Below, one piece after another: positions 57,814-64,000 of a stretch of DNA of 64,000 nucleotides. The first letter of the stretch is position 1, and every line of letters starts with the position of its first letter. Source of the DNA: Gigaspora margarita (taxonomy: Eukaryota; Glomeromycota; Glomeromycetes; Diversisporales; Gigasporaceae); assembly GCA_009809945.1 (NCBI GenBank), contig WTPW01001552.1, positions 26,280 through 90,279 of the forward strand, in the 5' to 3' direction. A program made the position numbers and the translations under genes. Under the pieces are notes generated by a model, which had not been told where the DNA came from, made no database searches, and worked only from the letters and a program-made list of their open reading frames with translations.

Positions 57814-59420
57814 CCAGAAACGGAGTTTTCCGTAAGTGAAAATGGAGAGCATGGCTTACCAAAATGTTCAAGGACGTTTGTCTACAAAATCTTGCATTTG
57901 GTTGGTTGCCACAGCTGGCTATGATTTCTAAATGTGTAAACTCAGATGATTTCGGGTTTGCTTTTAATTGAATAAGCCATTTAAAGTGTTACCATTGTGA
58001 CTAAATCGTGGTAAATTTTAGTGGCTTAGCCACTTGTGTGCAACATTTTTGCATTTAATGATTGGTGTTATGAAAAGTTTGACCAGCGTAAGCGTAGCCA
58101 ATGTGTGATCATGTCACATTTTGCGCAATCATTTGTTAATAGTGATTGATGTTTCTATTTGAATTAATGTGTATTGTACTGTGATTACATTAACGTAGCG
58201 AAAAGTCAATCAATATTTTTGTTTATAATAATAAAGCAATAAACTTTTTTATTTAATTTATTATTGATTTAATAGATGACAGTGCAGAATAATGTTAAAA
58301 GTGTAAATAAGATTACTTTACTGTTTATGCCGTGTCATAATATTATATTATTTATGAAATACGTTGATAATGCGTTGGTTGTCAATTAGATCAAGAAGTA
58401 GATAGACTATAGTTAATAATTTATAATAAATTATGTAACAAAAAATTTTTTCAAATAAACGTATCTAATATTTGAAATTGGTTATTTAGTATTTGACTAC
58501 GCTCCACTAATAATTTGCATGCTTACAGGATTTTTTCATATATGTTAGTTAATCGTAATGACTCAGTGCATGCTCGCACATAATATCCGTAAAAGTAATT
58601 ATGAAAAAATATTTTTTAAAAACAATTTTGCGTATTCCTGACTAGTTATCTTTTCGATCTGTAAACTCTGTCATTGACAAAAAAAAGATTTGTAACAAAG
58701 CATGTATGTACGTCCGAATTTAGGCATACCAGCAGAATTCCTAGAATTCCTGGAATTAGGGGAATTCAGGGGATGTCAGTAATATCACGAATGACAATAA
58801 TACGGGTGATATCAAGAATTATAATAATAAGTAATGATAATGATAAAGAGAATTCTGATGTATAAAAATAGAACTCGAATTATTATAAATAAAGGCCTTT
58901 TGGCCCACTTCCCTTACTAATAAAGTACTGACTGCTGCGGAACGATTGACCAACCGACTCCTGAGCTGTCAATGCACAACTCATACAGGGATTCCCCAAA
59001 ATTCCAGGTCAGCATGTATTGGAGTGCATCAGAATCATGGTCGTTTGGATCGGAATTGATCAATTTTGCCCCAAGATCATAAAAAATTTTACTAATAAAT
59101 AATATCCATTTATTAAGTAGAAATGCCCAGCTGATAATTTTGCTATAGAACCTGCTAACAAATAGGGCTAAAAGTCAACCTAGAACTGACGCGTTCGACC
59201 CAGAAATTTGGGAACAGCTCTGTAAAAATTATTAACGTATATGCTAAAAAATACAAGTTTCATTCAAAAAAAAAAGTAAATTATAAACATATAGTAAGTA
59301 AACAACAATATTCATAGTATATATCAAACCAACTAATTACTATATTAATAACCCAGACTATACCCATTCTTAAATAATTTTTCTGTTCCTGGTTTTGCAT
59401 GACAGCATCGCGCAGCTACC
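57814..59420. mobile_element. 1.6-kb insertion inside element X, right end is an R-type head
   Basis: Element X reads GACAAAGGTTATATATA in the intact copy but is broken here after TTATA (57809-57813) and resumes at TTATA (59421-59425). The insert starts CCAGAAACGGAG and ends TTCCTGGTTTTGCATGACAG then CATCGCGCAGCTACC, the conserved R head in a variant with a CpG-rich stem. Near the left end, GTCTACAAAATCTTGCAT then TTGGTTGG also resembles R. It contains repeat S (58987-59226) and GAATTCC-rich sequence (58728-58760). This is the only place where an insertion border coincides with the R head. Confidence 0.65.
58987..59226 (+). repeat. Repeat S, copy 4
   Basis: Starts CAGGGATTCCCCAAAATTCC and ends AAATTTGGGAACAGCTCTGT, the best-preserved S copy and the one showing inverted ends. 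The inner landmarks match copies 1-3. Confidence 0.75.
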
Positions 59421-59555
59421 TTATATATATATAACATTGGTATTCAGGGGTCCTGATTTGACCTAGGTTAAACAGGTCACCTGATACACCCAGGTGACTT
59501 GTGGGTCCACTCATCAGGTGACCCAGGTCACGTTTTTAAATGGGTCCAATCACTA

Positions 59556-60140
59556 AGCTACAAGCAGTACAAAAGCCTTATATTTTGTGATTAAGCACCA
59601 TAACTATGATAGCAGTGCAAGGATATTACATAGTGATTAGACTTCATGGATGCGATAGCAATACAAGGACCTCATGTTTTGATTAGGTTCTATGGCTGCT
59701 GCAGACAGTATAAGAATCTCATGTTTGGCAATTAAGCTCTGCAACTATAATACCAATACAAGGACCTTATATTGTAATTAGGCTCCATGGCTACAATAGC
59801 AACTCATGTGATTAGACTCTATGGCTACCACAGGCAGTGCAATAACCTTATTTTTGGTGATTAAGCACTGCAACTATGATAGCAGTGCAAAGACCTCACG
59901 TTTTGGTTAGGCTTATGGCTGCAATCAGTGTTGTCAATGGACATGAACATGGACATGGACTGTCCATGGACATAGACATCCATGGACATGGACATATAAA
60001 AATATGGATGTTCATGTCCATGAACTTATAAAAATATGTTCATGTTCATGTCCATGGACATTGGACATTGTGTCCATGGACTGTCCATGTCCAATAATTT
60101 GCTTGGACATAAGTCCATGTACAACACTGGCTGCAATAGC
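59556..60140 (-). repeat. 46-bp satellite, reverse orientation, right segment
   Basis: Units with GATTAGGCTCCATGGCTACA and AGCAGTGCAAGGA continue the array broken at 55171. Interrupted by the H-family MITE at 59926-60129. Confidence 0.9.
59926..60129. mobile_element. hAT-like MITE, GGACA-rich (H family, copy 2)
   Basis: Perfect 8-bp duplication GCTGCAAT (59918-59925, 60130-60137). Ends CAGTGTTGTC and GTACAACACTG, as in 7548-7826. The body is almost entirely CATGGACATGGAC / GTCCATG repeats in palindromic order. Confidence 0.95.
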
Positions 60141-60525
60141 ATGAATTAATCAAATTCAACTGAATAGATACCAATGATACCATTTTTATACTTACTGAAT
60201 ATAGTTAAATGTATAGATTGCATAGTTTAAAAACTTTTTTTGAAACAAAATAAGCTTTTATATAATCTACCCTAAGTCATACCTTATTAAAAACAAAATA
60301 ATAATAATTATGCTTACTTGCTAAATTATATGTAATGTTGTCCATGCATATTTTATTTCAATCTTGTTATATCTACAAATTACAAATTAGAATAGAAACC
60401 CATAAAGCACAGAACAATTAACGAAGTATAGGGCGAAAAGTTTTATTTAAAAAGATTCTACGAATGTGTGCACGTATGTACAATAGATAAATGGAGGTCT
60501 ATCTGATAAAATTTAAATGGTGCTA
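60141..60525. other. AT-rich spacer
   Basis: No gene or named repeat. Confidence 0.35.
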
Positions 60526-60533
60526 ATCACTGT

Positions 60534-61359
60534 AGGACTCCTGAATACCAATATTATATATATATATAACCTTTGTCTTTAAACTTTATATAAGTGTACA
60601 CTTAAATTTTATTATAAAGTGTACACAAACATTAAAGCAACAGTTTAAGTGTACGATATATGTTTAAATAATAATTTTAAATTTATAATTAAGTGTACAG
60701 CATAGTTTTAATTAAAAATAAATTAATGAACAATAAAGATATAATAAATGTTTAAAATTATATTACTTTAAAAAATGTAAAAGTTTATAAATTATATTTA
60801 TGTTTTAAATTTTCTATTAATTGAAGTTGGTAATATTCAATTTTATACAATGTTGTAATCCACAAAAGTTATATCTTTTTGTGAAACAACAATATTATAT
60901 TATAGTACTAAAGAGATCTTTATTCAAGTAAAGTAGAAACTTATCTTCTAGTTACTATTGAGTTAAATCATATATATTCTACATACAGTACATACCAATT
61001 ATTGTAATACTTAAGCAAACAATATTGATATTGTTCTAGAATCAATTTAGAGACAGGTATATAAAAGTTGATACTAAATTATACACAATAAATAAATAAT
61101 GTCACTATTATTGATTTTACTAGTTTTATTAAATTTTGTATATTATACATATTATATTTATATATTATGTACGACTAACTATTCTTGCACAATAAGTAAC
61201 TGTACAACATATCTTTTTTGATTTTATTAATTAAGTGTACATCAAAGGTTGAGTTAAGTTGTTATTAAAAAAATAAGATTTGTGTAACTGTATGATAAAC
61301 ATTTTAAAAATTTAGTCTAAGTGTACTACAAACATTTTATGCATATATTCAGGAGTCCT
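60534..61359 (-). mobile_element. hAT-like element X, copy 2, uninterrupted
   Basis: Perfect 8-bp duplication ATCACTGT (60526-60533, 61360-61367). Ends AGGACTCCTGAATA and TATTCAGGAGTCCT. Opposite orientation to copy 1 and lacking its 1.6-kb insertion, so it defines the family's length as 826 bp. It repeats GTGTACACTTAA / TAAGTGTACAC motifs. Non-coding. Confidence 0.95.
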
Positions 61360-61430
61360 ATCACTGTAGATAATTATTCGATAATAACTGGCACACATTA
61401 AAGATGTGCTATAAAAATAAAATGAAATAT

Positions 61431-61679
61431 TATATTCATAACACCCATGTTATATAACACCTATATAGTCTTAATTAGAGATAGATTAGAATTAGTATGT
61501 GGGTATTAAAAATTATTTTTTTTATATAATATAATATAGAGCTAATATAAGGTCCTAATTTCAGTTCATGTGAGGTTTTTGGGGGTCCTGAACTTTTTTA
61601 CTTAGAGTATTCGATCCTGTTTACTTAACGTTTTTGAAATATAGCATGAAGTGTTGTATAATACAGTGTTATAAATACA
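61431..61679. mobile_element. MITE M, copy 2
   Basis: Left end TTCATAACACCCATGTTATA, right end ATACAGTGTTATAAATA. Same inner order as 12067-12310 (TAATTTCAGTTC, TTTTTACTTAGAGTA, TTTACTTA). Confidence 0.8.
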
Positions 61680-61984
61680 ATTTATCAAATAAAATATTAT
61701 GTAAATATTAGAAGGTTTAACTAATAAGACACATGAGTGATTACTCGAAACTCAATACCTATGACAAAGCCTCTAGCCTATAAAAAATTATCTGAACATG
61801 TACCAATCATTCTTCCGTCCTAGCAAACGTATAAACTGCTGACTTTTCGTTCCCTAAAATTTTCTAAACCCAAGGTCCTATCATACCCTGCCTACTATAT
61901 GAAACTGCAATATAGGCAAGATAGTAATATACATATATAGCTAAAAAAGAATTGGGCATCATCTTGCAGTATCTATTTCAGTTA
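61680..61984. other. Spacer before the 49-bp satellite
   Basis: No gene or clear repeat. Could be the left end of the retroelement whose gag follows. Confidence 0.35.
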
Positions 61985-62480
61985 CTTGCACTGCCACTGC
62001 CACTGCAGCTGCAGATTCTAACTTAACAAATAAGGTTCTTGTACTGCCACTGCAGCTGCGGAACCTAAATATTCACTAATAACATCTTTGCACTGCCATT
62101 GCAGCTACAGATCATAACCTACTACTAATTAGGTCCTTGCTCTGCTATTGCAGCTGTGAAGCCTAAATATCCACTAATAAGGTCCTTGCACTGCCACTGC
62201 AGCCGTAGAGGCTAAATATTCACTAACAAGGTCCTTGTACTACTACAGAGCCTAACTGTTCATAATAAGGTCATTGTACTGCCACTGCAGCCACGGAGCC
62301 TAACTATTCGCTAATTAGGTCCTCACACTACCACTGCAGCTGTGGATCCTAACTAGTCACTAATAAGGGTCACTGCACTGCCCCTGCAGCTGTAGAGCCC
62401 AAAAATTGCTACTAATGGTCATTGCCATTATCTGTGAAACCCAAAAACAGACTACAATTATCTAATGCAGCTGTGACACT
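61985..62480 (+). repeat. 49-bp relative of the 46-bp satellite, upstream of a gag-like gene
   Basis: AGGTTCTT/AGGTCCTT-type starts at 62033, 62082, 62131, 62180 and 62229 give a 49-bp period; the next is shortened to 39. Core TTGCACTGCCACTGCAGCTG then CGGAGCCTAA matches the 46-bp array, but the spacer is TATTCACTAATA instead of TCATAACATG. It ends about 50 bp before the first gag-like methionine. Confidence 0.92.
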
Positions 62481-62533
62481 AATACTTGCAGTCCACTTAA
62501 AATAGGGAGTGTGGGCAGGAGATAGAGTCAACC

Positions 62534-63969
62534 TTGCGAAGTGATAATATATCACATGATCAAAAAGAGAAGCGGCCATACAGCCACAACCGTAACCAAA
62601 TGCCCATGTATGTAAAGATCAAACAATGTGGAAAAATCCATGCAGGTATGATTGACACATGTCAGAGAGTATGCACTAGCGTAATTCAAACAAGAACTAA
62701 AACACGAATGAAGACTAACGAGCCGAGCGAGGTACCGAGTATCGACCCACAGACGAAAACGTATATTGATGAAGCAAGTCAGAGAACTATATCAACAATT
62801 CTCGACCAAGTAAAAGACTTACTAAATCAACAGAGAGAAAGTCAACAACAATGGAACGAACAGTTCCAAAAAAACAATAGAGGACTGATTCAACAAACTC
62901 GTACAGGCAAATTGGACCAACATAGAAAGACAACCCGGCACGGGCCTGTCAGCAGAAGAAAATAATACATCCCCAGTAACTATAAGCTCAGAAACAAGGA
63001 AGCTTACAAATCAAGGTAACTACCCATCTACCCCAATTCTCAATAACATAATCGAAAACATCACAACAATGGAAGTAACAGACAGCGGAAGTAACAAGCA
63101 GACCAACAACACAGACCCGGATCAACCAAGTAAACAACCAACAGTTAAAAGCGGAAAATATAAATTTCCTATAATGGAATACAAAACAATCAAAAATCTA
63201 CCAGTAGTCCACGATTTTATCAACCCTGCAGCAGCTGAAACAGAAAGCATAAGGCTGTGGTGGGTATTAAATTGGAGCGAAGGTCAAAAAGCAATCAAGA
63301 TGTTAGCATGCAAACCAAATTTAACATCACGAGTATGGAAGTCCATGCATTTGGTGCATACATAGATTTACAAGAATTTTTCTACAAAAACATAAAAGCC
63401 AATGTTAAATATCGAAGTGAAGATACACCGCTGCAAGTATCCGAGGGGGGCTATATATCAATTCGGAAGCGGAACATATATGGGAAATTCTATGACATAT
63501 ACGAATAGATTTTGGCATTCAGATCGTATATGGAAGCAGTTTTGATCCTATACAGTAATAGGGAACAAGAGTTGAACTATTACCATGATCATATCAGCAC
63601 CATGTGCACTAAATATGAATTCAGCGCAGTCATGTCATATGACGAAGACCGCCGATTGGAAATGACAATAAATCGTGATTCAACACTATTCGACCGTAGT
63701 ATAATCGCAGAAGGCGAAAACTTTGACATTACGACAACTAAAAGACAAAATTTAACAAGCCGCGCCCGAATAGAGCAGAAATAGCATGGCAAGATGGCAG
63801 AGAAATCTGCATTAATTGGAATTGAAGATATTGCATTGATGATATAAAATGCAGTCGAGTTCACGCTTGCCTGCTGTGCAGAAAAATAAGCCACACTGAA
63901 CGCAGGTGTTTTGCAAATAACCCAGGGTCAAATTCAGCCGCGAGACAAAACAACCAACCCAACAACTAA
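62534..63969 (+). pseudogene. Broken gag-like gene of a retrotransposon (DIRS-like suspected)
   Basis: A gag-type protein can be followed through several frame changes. 62534-62900 (frame 2) is Gln/Asn/Lys-rich with a possible coiled coil (DQVKDLLNQQRESQQQW). About 62890-63365 (frame 0) contains a PIMEYKTIKNLP motif. 63300-63784 (frame 2, with a stop at 63508) contains YEFSAVMSYDEDRRLEM and RDSTLFDRSIIAEGENF. 63784-63969 (frame 1) contains a Cys/His finger with CSRVHACLLCRKISHTERRC, and a TGA where NWNW would be expected. This C-terminal arrangement resembles gag proteins of DIRS/tyrosine-recombinase retrotransposons of fungi as I remember them; an LTR element is the alternative. At least three frameshifts and two stops make it dead. 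Reverse transcriptase would lie beyond the window. Base composition is richer in G+C than its neighbours. Confidence 0.7.
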
Positions 63970-64000
63970 AAAAAAAAATAATAAAAAAAAAAAAAATAAT

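Larger units (their letters stand above)
57019..59454 (+). mobile_element. hAT-like element X, copy 1, interrupted by a 1.6-kb insertion
   Basis: Perfect 8-bp duplication GATTTGAC (57011-57018, 59455-59462). Ends AGGACCCCTGAATA and TATTCAGGGGTCCT. The body (GTGTACACTT, CAATAATAGTGA, ACCTGTCTCTAAATTGATTC) is the reverse complement of 60534-61359. Comparison with that uninterrupted copy places an insertion at 57814-59420. Non-coding. Confidence 0.92.
55172..59555. mobile_element. 4.4-kb hAT-like element splitting the satellite array
   Basis: Ends TAGTGATTGAACCC and GGGTCCAATCACTA (13 of 14). Both flanks are 46-bp satellite, so the array continues across. AGCCGCAG (55164-55171) and AGCTACAA (59556-59563) match 5 of 8 with only transitions, a decayed duplication. 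GGTGACC / GGTCACC arrays lie near both ends (55200-55310, 59455-59530), including CAGGTGACCTGG on the left and CAGGTCACCTG on the right. It encloses a foldback MITE (55697-55920), a 62-bp tandem duplication (56091-56224) and another hAT-like element (57019-59454). No transposase frame. Confidence 0.8.

Noticed and set aside
1..64000. CRISPR array, bacterial operons, rRNA genes
   Set aside because: The tandem arrays have no unique spacers between identical repeats, no prokaryotic coding density is present, and no rRNA-like sequence was seen.
63965..64000. Poly(A) tail marking the end of a truncated retrotransposed gag
   Set aside because: The A-rich run sits at the window edge and may simply be AT-rich sequence inside the element; it cannot be decided without the downstream sequence.

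Overview
The window reads as a gene-poor, repeat-saturated stretch of a large nuclear eukaryotic genome. By eye about three quarters of the bases are A or T. I find no intact protein-coding gene, no rRNA and no free-standing tRNA gene. Short open frames exist, but almost all lie inside repeats or low-complexity sequence. Scattered single Ns (for example 18507, 34633-34660, 54172-54746) suggest a draft assembly. The best taxonomic clue is a decayed, intron-containing, Mutator-like (MULE-type) transposase-related gene present twice. Its conceptual peptides resemble a large family I remember from arbuscular mycorrhizal fungi (Glomeromycotina, such as Rhizophagus and Gigaspora). That assignment comes from memory and is only moderately certain.

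Layout. 1-5985 is block A: a dead MULE-like gene (1-2070) plus about 3.9 kb of non-coding flank. 19448-29716 is block B, a second copy of the same block, swollen by at least seven younger insertions that block A lacks. Between them (6-19 kb) lie copies of dispersed repeats, a nested hAT cluster (8417-10314), several foldback or miniature inverted-repeat elements (MITEs), a 105-bp satellite and a ladder of exon-like micro-repeats (16.6-17.1 kb). 30-37 kb holds more repeat copies, a hAT-like element (32474-33704) and a 2-kb inverted-repeat element that received a GC-rich, tRNA-headed retroposon (34885-35916, minus strand). 38-42 kb has 105-bp satellite blocks and a regular 46-bp satellite array (40613-41745). 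43-47 kb holds a 2.4-kb hAT-like element. 48-49.5 kb is a tandem pair of about 730-bp promoter-like cassettes with repeated G-box-like motifs and TATA-like boxes. 50.3-55 kb holds further hAT-like elements.

The most intricate region is 53.09-60.14 kb. A single 46-bp satellite array (reverse orientation) has been split by a hAT (with a second hAT inside it), by a 4.4-kb hAT (which contains another hAT, which contains a 1.6-kb insertion), and by a small hAT. Most borders are supported by terminal inverted repeats and 8-bp target duplications. 60534-61359 is an inverted, uninterrupted relative of the hAT inside the 4.4-kb element. 61985-62480 is a 49-bp relative of the satellite. It runs directly into a broken gag-like gene with a Cys/His finger (62534-63969), probably from a tyrosine-recombinase (DIRS-like) retrotransposon.

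Nothing here looks like an operating multi-gene system. The value of the window is as a record of layered transposition: about 17 hAT-like elements, six Tc1/pogo-like MITEs with TA duplications, three retroposon insertions with 13-14 bp duplications, and an old duplication that supplies empty sites for most of the block B insertions. All coordinates were read by hand; borders without a stated target duplication are approximate.
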